NCBI GenBank assembly: GCA_020630955.1
Contig: JAHDIE010000003.1
Coordinates: 98,336-162,335 of the forward strand
Direction of reading: 5' to 3'
Length of the DNA: 64,000 bases
Origin: Saprospiraceae bacterium
GTDB lineage: Bacteria > Bacteroidota > Bacteroidia > Chitinophagales > Saprospiraceae
This document shows, one piece after another, positions 9,176 to 17,481 of this stretch (the stretch's first letter is position 1; every line of letters starts with the position of its first letter). The translations under genes and the position numbers were made by a program. A model generated the notes under the pieces. That model was not told where the DNA came from and searched no databases. It worked only from the letters and a program-made list of their open reading frames with translations.

Positions 9176-10762
9176 TTACGAAAAATAAAAATAACTTCCG
9201 ATAACAATTAAAACAATGACAAATCCAAATTGCTTTACATATTTATATGGTTCAATATCGACCTGTTCTGTATAAGGCAAGCTAAAGGCTGTTTCTCTTG
9301 GTCGAAGCTTCCCAATGATCAACATAATAACTACATTCATAATAAATAAAATGGCCATTACATGTAGAAAATGTGGATAACTTTCTTCACCGAAAACATA
9401 TGGTTTCAAGATAAACTGACTGATGAAATATAAAACTGCACCTAAAATTAATCCAATCTTGGCAGCAATTGCTGGAACATATTTTGTCAAATATCCTACA
9501 ACAATAATGGTTAGAATAGGGATGCTGTAACATCCATTTACTTCTTGAAGATAACCAAATAGACCATCAGGTGCATTGGCAATTAGAGGAGCAATACACA
9601 TAGCAAACAAGGCAAGGATTACACCGAAACGCTTGCCATATTTGACGACAGTCTCATCACTAGCTTCTGGATTGAAATGTTGCTTATAAATGTCCAAACC
9701 GAATAAAGTGACAGAACTGTTTAGAGCTGAATTAAAAGAACTAAGTATAGCACCAAACAATACAGCAGCAAAAAACCCAACCAAAGAAACCGGCAAAACA
9801 GTTCTTACTAACCTTGGATACGCTTCATCCGCAACTGTCAGTTCGCCTTTAAAAATAAAGTAAGCAATCATGCCAGGAAGAACTAAAATCAATGGACCTA
9901 ATATCTTTACACCTGCTGCAAGCAACAAGCCCTTTTGTCCTTCTTTAAGATTTTTTGCACCCAAGGCTCTTTGAATAATTGCCTGGTTGGTGCCCCAATA
10001 AAATAATTGGACCAACATCATTCCTGTGAAAATTGTGGCAAATGGTACACTAGCATCAGAATCACCAATGGCATTCCATTTTTCAGGATTGCTATTGTAT
10101 AATTCTGACCAACCAACTCCAACAGATCCATCACCAATGTACATCAAGCCAAAAATTGGAATCATTATTCCTCCTATGAGAAGACCTATAGCATTAATTG
10201 AATCGGAAATTGCAACAGCTCTCAACCCTCCAAATATTGCATAAATAGAACCTATCAACCCAATACCCCAAACGCACAACCATAAAGTTAAAGTCTGTGA
10301 CAAGCCCAAAACTGTTGGAAGATCAAACATAGTAAGAATGGCTAAGGCTCCAGAGTATAATACTATTGGTAAAAGTACTACAACATAGCCAGTCAAGAAT
10401 AGTGCTGAAGCAAAAGTCTTGGTCAAGGTGTCATATCTTGTTTCTAAAAACTGAGGCACAGTTGTAATGCCACCCTTTAGATATCTAGGTAAAAGAAATA
10501 GGGCAGTGACAACCATCGCTATTGCTGCCAAAGTTTCCCAGCACATTACTAATATTCCTTCAGTATATGCTTGTCCGTTGAGCCCAACAATCTGTTCTGT
10601 TGAAAGATTAGTGAGTAGCAAAGAACCTGCGATCACACCTCCTGTTAAACTTCTCCCTGCTAAAAAATAACCATCAGCACTCGAACGTTCAGTATTGCGA
10701 GTTAAAAAATAAGAAATCCCTGCAACCAAAGCTGTAAAGAAAATAAAGGAAAATATTGCCAT
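9176..10762 (-). CDS. Sodium:solute symporter (SSS/SLC5 family)
   Basis: 528 residues, highly hydrophobic, with about 13-14 membrane segments. The N-terminal pattern (GYFLAGRSLTGGVIAGSLL, LSTEQIVGLNGQAY) and PQFLETRYDTLTKTF are typical of vSGLT-like members of the solute:sodium symporter family. It couples inward sodium flow to uptake of a sugar or other small solute; the substrate cannot be told. It lies next to the sodium-pumping oxaloacetate decarboxylase genes, same strand, 188 bases apart, so the pump could supply the gradient it uses. Confidence 0.9.
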   Translation of the reverse strand: MAIFSFIFFTALVAGISYFLTRNTERSSADGYFLAGRSLTGGVIAGSLLLTNLSTEQIVGLNGQAYTEGILVMCWETLAAIAMVVTALFLLPRYLKGGITTVPQFLETRYDTLTKTFASALFLTGYVVVLLPIVLYSGALAILTMFDLPTVLGLSQTLTLWLCVWGIGLIGSIYAIFGGLRAVAISDSINAIGLLIGGIMIPIFGLMYIGDGSVGVGWSELYNSNPEKWNAIGDSDASVPFATIFTGMMLVQLFYWGTNQAIIQRALGAKNLKEGQKGLLLAAGVKILGPLILVLPGMIAYFIFKGELTVADEAYPRLVRTVLPVSLVGFFAAVLFGAILSSFNSALNSSVTLFGLDIYKQHFNPEASDETVVKYGKRFGVILALFAMCIAPLIANAPDGLFGYLQEVNGCYSIPILTIIVVGYLTKYVPAIAAKIGLILGAVLYFISQFILKPYVFGEESYPHFLHVMAILFIMNVVIMLIIGKLRPRETAFSLPYTEQVDIEPYKYVKQFGFVIVLIVIGSYFYFS

Positions 10763-10950
10763 GCTATTGTATCATCTTGGTTTGAGTTATACAATATATG
10801 GTATTAATTACACTAACTAATTGTTTCTGATCCTAAAATTTAAAGGTAAGAAGCCCTTTTCCTTCCTAATGTGCTTTCAACTTATGCGTTCAAAAAATTA
10901 TGGTAAATTCAGGATGGCGAAATTTAGGACCGCACAATGCAAACAAAATT

Positions 10951-12144
10951 CTATGAAAGAAACGAAATTAATACCCCAGCAGCCACCGCCGAACCAATAA
11001 CCCCAGAAATATTGCTAGACATACAGTATTGCAATATATGATTACTAGGGTCTTTCTTTAAGGCGATCTCATTGGCAACTCTGGAAGCCATTGGGACAGC
11101 ACTTAATCCTGTAGCTCCAATGAGTGGATTGATTTTTTTCTTGGCAAATAAATTGTAAATCTTGACCGCAATAATTCCTCCCATAATTGATATAGCAAAG
11201 GCTAAAAAACCGCCTACAATAATTAGCAAAGTGTCCTTGTTTAGAAAAGTTTGTGCAGTCATGGTTGCCCCTACCGTTAGGCCCAAAAAGATGGTGGCTG
11301 TATTCATGATGGTACTAGACGCTGCTTCAAATAATCTGTTTGTATCACTTCCAATCTCTTTTATTAGATTTCCGAACAGTAACATTCCGATCAATGGTGT
11401 TGCTGCCGGAACCAATAAAGATATAATGGTGACCAAAACCAATGGAAACAATATTTTGACCAACTTAAGATTTTTTATTTTGACCTTGGAAGGGTAGAGT
11501 TTGTCCTGCTCCTTCATGTTGATCATTAGCTCCTTTTCTGAAGTAGTAAATCGGACTACCAAGGGTATGATTACAGGTACCAAAGCCATGTAGGAGTATG
11601 CTGCAATGGCAATTGGCCCCAACATGTGAGGTGCTAACTCATTGGCCGTATAAATTGCTGTTGGTCCATCTGCACCGCCGATAATTCCCAAAGCACCTGC
11701 TTCTTGTGGAGAAAAACCAATAGCAATTGCTCCAAATAAAACTGTAAAAATTCCGATTTGTGCTGCAGCCCCGAAAAATGCCAAACGCAGATTTCGAAGC
11801 ATCGGACCAAAATCTGTCATAGCACCTACACCTAAAAAAATAAGAGGAGGCAGCAAGCCAGTTTTTATTAAAGTATAATACAGCATATTCATAATGCCAT
11901 ATTCCTTTGCCACCTTGAAGATGGAGTAGTTATTATCAAGATCTTGGATGACCGCCATGTCTCCGGTAGGGAAGTTTGCAAGTAATACTCCAAACCCAAT
12001 AGGAATAAGCAGTAAAGGTTCGTATTTTTTAAAAATACCCAGATATAATAACAAGAATGCAATCAATAACATCAACAGATAAGCTGGCGTTACCGCTAGC
12101 TCATCAAAGGCACTCATCTCGTACAACTTGCTTAAAAAATCCAT
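10951..12144 (-). CDS. oadB: Oxaloacetate decarboxylase beta subunit (sodium pump)
   Basis: 397 residues, 9-11 membrane segments. Matches the beta subunit of sodium-translocating decarboxylases: GVGAMTDFGPMLRNLR, the GGADGPTAIYTANELAP loop and the C-terminal NPLIGATGLSAVPMASRVA region with DPSNHILQYCMSSNISGVIGS. It decarboxylates the carboxybiotin delivered by the alpha subunit and drives sodium out across the inner membrane. It is the last gene of the gamma-alpha-beta operon, three bases after the alpha stop. The family also serves methylmalonyl-CoA and glutaconyl-CoA pumps; the alpha subunit decides the substrate. Confidence 0.95.
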   Translation of the reverse strand: MDFLSKLYEMSAFDELAVTPAYLLMLLIAFLLLYLGIFKKYEPLLLIPIGFGVLLANFPTGDMAVIQDLDNNYSIFKVAKEYGIMNMLYYTLIKTGLLPPLIFLGVGAMTDFGPMLRNLRLAFFGAAAQIGIFTVLFGAIAIGFSPQEAGALGIIGGADGPTAIYTANELAPHMLGPIAIAAYSYMALVPVIIPLVVRFTTSEKELMINMKEQDKLYPSKVKIKNLKLVKILFPLVLVTIISLLVPAATPLIGMLLFGNLIKEIGSDTNRLFEAASSTIMNTATIFLGLTVGATMTAQTFLNKDTLLIIVGGFLAFAISIMGGIIAVKIYNLFAKKKINPLIGATGLSAVPMASRVANEIALKKDPSNHILQYCMSSNISGVIGSAVAAGVLISFLS

Positions 12145-12147
12145 TTT

Positions 12148-14025
12148 TTAACTGATCATTATCAATTCGTCATCCTCTTCGATATCATCTCCATGGTTGA
12201 CTTTTATTTCTGAAACTGTCCCGGCAACTGGACTCGTTATTGCATTAATAACTTTCATTGATTCCACATAAGCAACAGTATCACCTTTATTAACTGTATC
12301 TCCGATTTTTATGGCCGTGTCATTGCTATCTCTGGTGAGATAGAACTTTCCTTCTAAGGGTGCTACAACATAACTTCCAGTAGCTTGACCATTGTTTTTT
12401 GGGATAGGTGAAGAAGCCTCTTTTTTATTATTGTGAGCATCCTGTTCTGGATAAGCAATATTTACATTGTAGTTCTGTCCGTCCACATTGATGACCAAAG
12501 ACTTAGGCATGGCTTGTATCACACCTACTGAAGGTGAAGCAGTAGCAGCACTTGGTGCAGATTTTGCTGCCTTTCTCTTTGCTAGATCTGCTTCGAAAGC
12601 TTTTTTAGCATGACCGCTTTTATAAGCTTCGTATTGTTCTGGATGCATTGCATACTCGAAAAGTTCTTCATCGTTTGGTCCCGTTTCCCATCCTTTTTCT
12701 TCCATCTTTTTTCTAAACTCTGGAAGCACATCTGGATATAAATCTTGTGGATTGCCTGTGTAGAAGGATCGCTGTTGACTTTCTGCAAGATCCATGATTT
12801 CTGGAGCCAGGTCACCAAGTAATTGTCCTGACTGACCAAGGATCATACCCCAGGTATTTTCATCAATCATGGTCCATCTGGGTTTTCCTTTGACTTGTGC
12901 CATGACATTAAACATGGACACATTCTTGACATATTGACTAAATGGTGTGACCAATGGCGGATAACCCAATCTTGGCCATACATGTTTTACTTCTTCAAAA
13001 AGTAATGTTAGTAGGTCATCTTGAGTTAACAAAGCTTTGTTATTCTTACCAAGCCACTTATTCAAAGACTTTAGATTATTGGCAAGATCTGCCATGAGGC
13101 TACCCATCATTCCACCTGGTAAGCCAGGGCCAATCAACAATGAGTTCATGGATCTATTTTTTGGATTGATGTAGTATCCTAAAAAGTCATCGATGAATTC
13201 TTGGGTGAGCGATCTTACTTCCATATACGCATTGAAGTTGATATCAGGCAAACTAAATCCTGCATCCTTCAGCATTTCATGTACGGCCAAAAGGTCAGCA
13301 TGACCTGTTCCCCACGACAGTGGTTCCATTCCCACATCTATAATATCGGCTCCATTTCTGGCTGCTTCTAACGAGGATACAATTGAAAACCCTGTGGTAG
13401 AATGCCCATGATATTGGACTAAAACATTTGGATGTCTTTCCTTGATACCTTTTACAATCTTGCCGACCGACACGGGACGACCAATTCCAGCCATATCTTT
13501 GATACAGATTTCTTCAGCCCCTTTATCTATGTATTGATCTGCTAATTTAATATAGTAATCAACATTGTGAAGTGGAGAGTGAGTAAGTGACAAGGCTCCT
13601 TGTGCAATCATTCCACCTTCCTTTGCATATTGAAATGAAAGTTCTAAGTTTTGAGGATTATTTAGACCATCGAATGATCTCGAAATATCAGTTCCTTGTA
13701 TTTTTTTAAGCTTGAACATAAGCTTACGCAAATCTTTACCAACTGGACTCATTCTAATCCCATTCAGACCTCGTTCAAGCATTTGGGTTTGTATTCCTGC
13801 ATCATTGAATGGTTGCGTCCATTCTCTTACTGATTTGTTTGGATTTTCTCCAAACAACAAATTAATTTGCTCAAAGCCTCCTCCATTTGTTTCAACTCTT
13901 GCAAAACAACCCATATCGATGATTGGCTCTGCAACTTTTTTTAGCTGATCCACTCTAGGTAAATATTTGCCAGAGGATTGCCACATGTCACGGTATACCA
14001 ATGCAAGTTTTATTTCTCTTCCCAT
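12148..14025 (-). CDS. oadA: Oxaloacetate decarboxylase alpha subunit with biotinyl domain
   Basis: 625 residues. The carboxyltransferase barrel has the Bacteroidota-type start VYRDMWQSSGKYLPRVDQL in place of the usual LRDAHQSLLATR, keeping the metal-binding Asp. The carboxyl-transfer Lys in ICIKDMAGIG and the two metal histidines in QYHGHSTTG are present. A conserved PYC_OADA-like region follows, then an Ala/Pro/Ser linker (about 485-560) and a C-terminal biotinyl domain with the target lysine in VESMKVINA. The motif reads MKV, not the standard MKM. It transfers CO2 from oxaloacetate to biotin. The middle gene of the operon. Confidence 0.92.
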   Translation of the reverse strand: MGREIKLALVYRDMWQSSGKYLPRVDQLKKVAEPIIDMGCFARVETNGGGFEQINLLFGENPNKSVREWTQPFNDAGIQTQMLERGLNGIRMSPVGKDLRKLMFKLKKIQGTDISRSFDGLNNPQNLELSFQYAKEGGMIAQGALSLTHSPLHNVDYYIKLADQYIDKGAEEICIKDMAGIGRPVSVGKIVKGIKERHPNVLVQYHGHSTTGFSIVSSLEAARNGADIIDVGMEPLSWGTGHADLLAVHEMLKDAGFSLPDINFNAYMEVRSLTQEFIDDFLGYYINPKNRSMNSLLIGPGLPGGMMGSLMADLANNLKSLNKWLGKNNKALLTQDDLLTLLFEEVKHVWPRLGYPPLVTPFSQYVKNVSMFNVMAQVKGKPRWTMIDENTWGMILGQSGQLLGDLAPEIMDLAESQQRSFYTGNPQDLYPDVLPEFRKKMEEKGWETGPNDEELFEYAMHPEQYEAYKSGHAKKAFEADLAKRKAAKSAPSAATASPSVGVIQAMPKSLVINVDGQNYNVNIAYPEQDAHNNKKEASSPIPKNNGQATGSYVVAPLEGKFYLTRDSNDTAIKIGDTVNKGDTVAYVESMKVINAITSPVAGTVSEIKVNHGDDIEEDDELIMIS

Positions 14026-14035
14026 CTTTTCTTTT

Positions 14036-14284
14036 TTAGCCTTTTTTAATTTCTGTGATAACTCCTTTTCCTTTTGTGATGTGTTCTACCACTGCAGTAA
14101 GAACTGCTAGTTTTTTTGCTTCAAGCATGCCTGCCTGCTTGTCAATCACTTTTGGCTCAGGACCAAATCTATTAATCAGTTTAATTAGCAAGTTGGCAGA
14201 TAAGACAACAAGCAATAATATTGTTATCACAGTTATCATGCCGATAACCAATAAATACAGCGCTATTTGAAATTCTTCTCCCAT
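14036..14284 (-). CDS. oadG: Oxaloacetate decarboxylase gamma subunit
   Basis: 82 residues: one N-terminal membrane helix (about 8-32) and a short charged tail. This is the right size, topology and position for the gamma subunit, which anchors the alpha subunit to the beta channel and aids assembly. First gene of the operon, 10 bases before the alpha gene. The family is weakly conserved, so the call leans on context. A TACATTTG box on the minus strand (plus positions 14298-14305) lies 13 bases upstream of the ATG. Confidence 0.85.
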   Translation of the reverse strand: MGEEFQIALYLLVIGMITVITILLLVVLSANLLIKLINRFGPEPKVIDKQAGMLEAKKLAVLTAVVEHITKGKGVITEIKKG

Positions 14285-14297
14285 AATTTAAGGTCAT

Positions 14298-14305
14298 CAA
14301 ATGTA
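14298..14305 (-). promoter_or_regulatory. -7 box (TAnnTTTG) for the oad operon
   Basis: Reads TACATTTG on the minus strand, 13 bases upstream of the oadG ATG. Matches the Bacteroidota -7 consensus. No convincing -33 TTG was seen at normal spacing. Confidence 0.35.
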
Positions 14306-14317
14306 ACAAATATTAGC

Positions 14318-14325
14318 TATTTTTG
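14318..14325 (+). promoter_or_regulatory. -7 box (TAnnTTTG) for lysC
   Basis: TATTTTTG on the plus strand, 33 bases before the aspartate kinase ATG at 14359 and back to back with the oad operon box. Matches the -7 consensus; no clear -33 element. Confidence 0.35.
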
Positions 14326-14358
14326 TGCGATACAGAATTTAATTAAGTCTATTGGTTT

Positions 14359-15636
14359 ATGGTTGTACACAAATTTGGAGGAGCATCAATAAATGATGTT
14401 GAAAGGATAGAAAATGTTGCGAAAATCGTAAAGAATAATGTGCAGTCTCCTTGCTTAATTGTTGTTTCCGCAATGGGTAAAACAACCAACGCACTGGAAA
14501 AGATTGTTGAATGTTATAAAGCTGATCAAATCGATGAAGCTTTCCATTTATTGGAAGGATTAAAGTCTGCTCATTATAAAGTTTGTGATCAGTTGTTTGA
14601 TACACGTTCTGCAGCACAATTGAAAGTGGAGCTTAATGATACTTTCGTTGAAATAGAATGGATGATTGAAGACTCAACCGGAGATCCATACAATTATGTA
14701 TATGATCAGATAGTTTCGGTTGGGGAACTTGCTTCTTCTAAGATAATTCATGCAACCTTAATTGCAAATGGTATTAATGCAGTTTGGCAAGATGCACGCG
14801 ATGTAATTAAAACAGATAATCGCCACCGAAATGCATCAGTGGATTGGGAACTTTCTCAAGATTTAATTAAGAAACATTGCCTTACTCCTTTAAAGGAAAA
14901 CATTGTAATTGTAACCCAAGGTTTTATTGGTTGTACTTCCGAAAATTTTACTACTACCTTAGGTCGAGAGGGCTCTGATTTTACAGCAGCAATTTTTGCC
15001 AGCTGCCTTCCGGCAAATAGCATGACGGTTTGGAAAGATGTACCGGGTGTTATGACCGCTGATCCAGCTAATAATGATCAAGCCGCTTTGTTGTCAACCT
15101 TAAGTTATGATGAAGCCCTGGCCATGACCTATTATGGAGCCAAGGTAATCCACCCTAAAACTATAAAACCTATTCAGCTTAAAAATATTCCATTATACGT
15201 TAAAAGCTTTATTACACCAGATAATCATGGAACAGAAATCAAGAGCCTCGAAATTGAATTAAGATATCCTCCAATTATAGTTTCTGAAGAGCAAAATATA
15301 TTTATTAGGATGTCAGCTAAAGATAATACTTTCATTCGTGAACAAAGTCTTGGATTGATTTTTTCAAAAATGGACAAATTTGGTTTGGTTTTAAAATTAG
15401 ATAGAAATACCCCAAACGAGTTCCTAGCTTGCGTTGGTGACCCTTACAATCAGATAGAAAATTTTGTCATTGAACTTAATAAGACATTTGCCGTAAGGCT
15501 CGAAAAAAATATTGAACTTCTAACAATCAGACATGGAGATGAATCATCCATCATCAATCACCTTGCTGGAAAAAATATATTATTGAAAGAATCGGCTGAA
15601 CACACTTTGCAATATGTATTGTCAACTGGATTTTAA
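14359..15636 (+). CDS. lysC: Aspartate kinase
   Basis: 425 residues. Starts with the aspartokinase signature KFGGASINDVERI, has the GREGSDFTAAIFA and KDVPGVMTADP motifs of the amino-acid kinase fold, and a C-terminal half (about 300-425) in keeping with paired ACT domains for feedback by lysine or threonine. It phosphorylates aspartate at the start of Lys/Thr/Met synthesis. It is monofunctional: no homoserine dehydrogenase domain follows. Its TAA overlaps the stop of the convergent ABC permease by four bases. No riboswitch-like leader is visible in the 74-base upstream gap. Confidence 0.94.
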   Translation: MVVHKFGGASINDVERIENVAKIVKNNVQSPCLIVVSAMGKTTNALEKIVECYKADQIDEAFHLLEGLKSAHYKVCDQLFDTRSAAQLKVELNDTFVEIEWMIEDSTGDPYNYVYDQIVSVGELASSKIIHATLIANGINAVWQDARDVIKTDNRHRNASVDWELSQDLIKKHCLTPLKENIVIVTQGFIGCTSENFTTTLGREGSDFTAAIFASCLPANSMTVWKDVPGVMTADPANNDQAALLSTLSYDEALAMTYYGAKVIHPKTIKPIQLKNIPLYVKSFITPDNHGTEIKSLEIELRYPPIIVSEEQNIFIRMSAKDNTFIREQSLGLIFSKMDKFGLVLKLDRNTPNEFLACVGDPYNQIENFVIELNKTFAVRLEKNIELLTIRHGDESSIINHLAGKNILLKESAEHTLQYVLSTGF

Positions 15637-16457
15637 AGATCTCGTTTCATAAATGAGAACCATGCCCAAGATAAAAATACGATGGTAGATAATCCTGCAA
15701 TGAGCCCTGCTTGAGGATAACTTAAAAGAAGGTCTATCTTGTCGCCAACTGGAAGTTCATCTGGAATAGCATACAAAGGATTGGGCATTAAATCTTCAAT
15801 GGCATTCAACGGCAGATAATTGGCATATTCATTTAAAATCCAATCTTTAAATTTCATACCTACCTTAATCAATGGTTCAATAATTAGTGCAAAAGACATA
15901 TAAATAAAAATTGCCAATCCTGCCTTACGTAGTAAAACAGCAAGTAATGTTGCAAAACTTAAATAAGCGATACTCATTAAAAGATATCTAAATATAGCAT
16001 AGTCATTGTCGAAAATGTCACTAAAAGAATAATCTTCAGTGAAAGTGATACCTATACATATTGCTACAAAAGCATAATAAATTGTGGAAATAAGAGAGAT
16101 ACTAAATATGGCTAAAAACTTGGAACTAAGATAAGTTTGCCTTGGCATTCCATTGATAATTGTTTGTCTTTGTGTTTTGTAGTTCACTTCGGCTGTAACA
16201 AGATAAATTGCCACAACTCCTAAAAAGAAAAAGACCATCCAATTTCCAGCATAGCCTAAATAATTCCAGACCTGTGGGAACGTATAGTAAGTGTCAGGGC
16301 CAGGAATGAAATTCCCAATAGCTCCAGCGCCTTCTGGTTTGAAATCTTTCAGCAATATCATTACTGCAGGCAGAAATAAAAAATAAAACAAGGCAAGCAG
16401 TGAAACCACAGAGTTCTTTCTGAACTTTTTCCATTCTAAGGATAATAAATTAAACAT
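15633..16457 (-). CDS. ABC transporter permease (ABC-2 type)
   Basis: 274 residues with about six membrane segments in the pattern of ABC-2 type export permeases. It follows its ATPase gene by three bases, so the two form one transporter. Cargo unknown; related pairs in Bacteroidota are annotated as Nos/gliding-type or antibiotic exporters, none of which can be assigned here. Its stop codon overlaps that of lysC on the other strand. Confidence 0.87.
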   Translation of the reverse strand: MFNLLSLEWKKFRKNSVVSLLALFYFLFLPAVMILLKDFKPEGAGAIGNFIPGPDTYYTFPQVWNYLGYAGNWMVFFFLGVVAIYLVTAEVNYKTQRQTIINGMPRQTYLSSKFLAIFSISLISTIYYAFVAICIGITFTEDYSFSDIFDNDYAIFRYLLMSIAYLSFATLLAVLLRKAGLAIFIYMSFALIIEPLIKVGMKFKDWILNEYANYLPLNAIEDLMPNPLYAIPDELPVGDKIDLLLSYPQAGLIAGLSTIVFLSWAWFSFMKRDL

Positions 16458-16460
16458 GGT

Positions 16461-17351
16461 TTATGCTTTTGAGGTGATTTGTAAAAATTCTTCTTCTAAC
16501 TTTTTCTTTCTCACGACAAGATGGGTAGGAAAGATGTTGAGTCTGCTCAAGGCTTTGCTCATTTCTACAACATCAAAAGATTCCTCCACAGTGCAGAGGA
16601 AGAAAAACCCATCATGTTCTATTGATTTGATATCTGGATTGGATCGTAGCCAGCCATCTAAAGCATTGCTATTCTCGCCCGACGCAATTTCAATGGACTT
16701 GTCTGAAGATAGGATTGAACCAACTGGTCCTGTTGCCAAAAGTTTTCCATTTTTAATGATAGCAACATGGGTGCAAATTTTTTCAACCTCATCCAACATA
16801 TGACTTGCTAAGATTACAGTTTTACCAGATTTTGCAACATTAATCAAGGTCTCTCTAACATCAGCAATTCCTTGCGGATCCAATCCATTTGTTGGTTCAT
16901 CATAAATAAGTGCAAGCGGATCACCAATAAGTGTAGCGGCGATAGCCAGTCTTTGCTTCATCCCTAATGAGTAAGAATTGAATTTTGACTTTCTTCTTTC
17001 CTTGAGGTTGACTAAAGATAATATTTCATCAAAATCTTTGTCTATTCCTCCTTTGATATGTCTTACGATTTCAAGATTTTCATCTGCGTTCAAGTAAGGG
17101 AAAAAGTTGGGTGTTTCTAAGATGGTACCAATTTTCTTTAATGGATTTCCTTCTTTTCCTTCGAACCAAAGATAAGAGCCACTATCTGGCTTTAATATTC
17201 CGGTAATCATACCAAGTGTTGTAGTTTTACCACTACCATTTGGTCCTAATATACCAAAAATTTGACCGGCCTCTATCGTAAGACTTAGATTGTCTACTGC
17301 TTTGATCACTCCATAAGCTTTCGAAAGCTCAGTGATTTTTAATACGCTCAT
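16461..17351 (-). CDS. ABC transporter ATP-binding protein
   Basis: 296 residues. Walker A GPNGSGKT (36-43), signature YSLGMKQRLAIAA, Walker B LIYDEPTNGLDPQG and the switch histidine in ILASHMLDE are all present. The C-terminal 80 residues are the extension typical of ABC-2 exporter ATPases (CcmA/DrrA-like). It powers the permease encoded next to it; substrate unknown. Confidence 0.94.
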   Translation of the reverse strand: MSVLKITELSKAYGVIKAVDNLSLTIEAGQIFGILGPNGSGKTTTLGMITGILKPDSGSYLWFEGKEGNPLKKIGTILETPNFFPYLNADENLEIVRHIKGGIDKDFDEILSLVNLKERRKSKFNSYSLGMKQRLAIAATLIGDPLALIYDEPTNGLDPQGIADVRETLINVAKSGKTVILASHMLDEVEKICTHVAIIKNGKLLATGPVGSILSSDKSIEIASGENSNALDGWLRSNPDIKSIEHDGFFFLCTVEESFDVVEMSKALSRLNIFPTHLVVRKKKLEEEFLQITSKA

Positions 17352-17481
17352 ATCGTTATCATTAGATGGCGTAAGCTATAAAAAATTGCAGAATCTCTCA
17401 CCATTTTTCGATTGAACATGAAAAAACAAGGATGGATATCTTTTTCAGTAGCTTAAGAAGAAAATCATTCAATTGTCTTAG

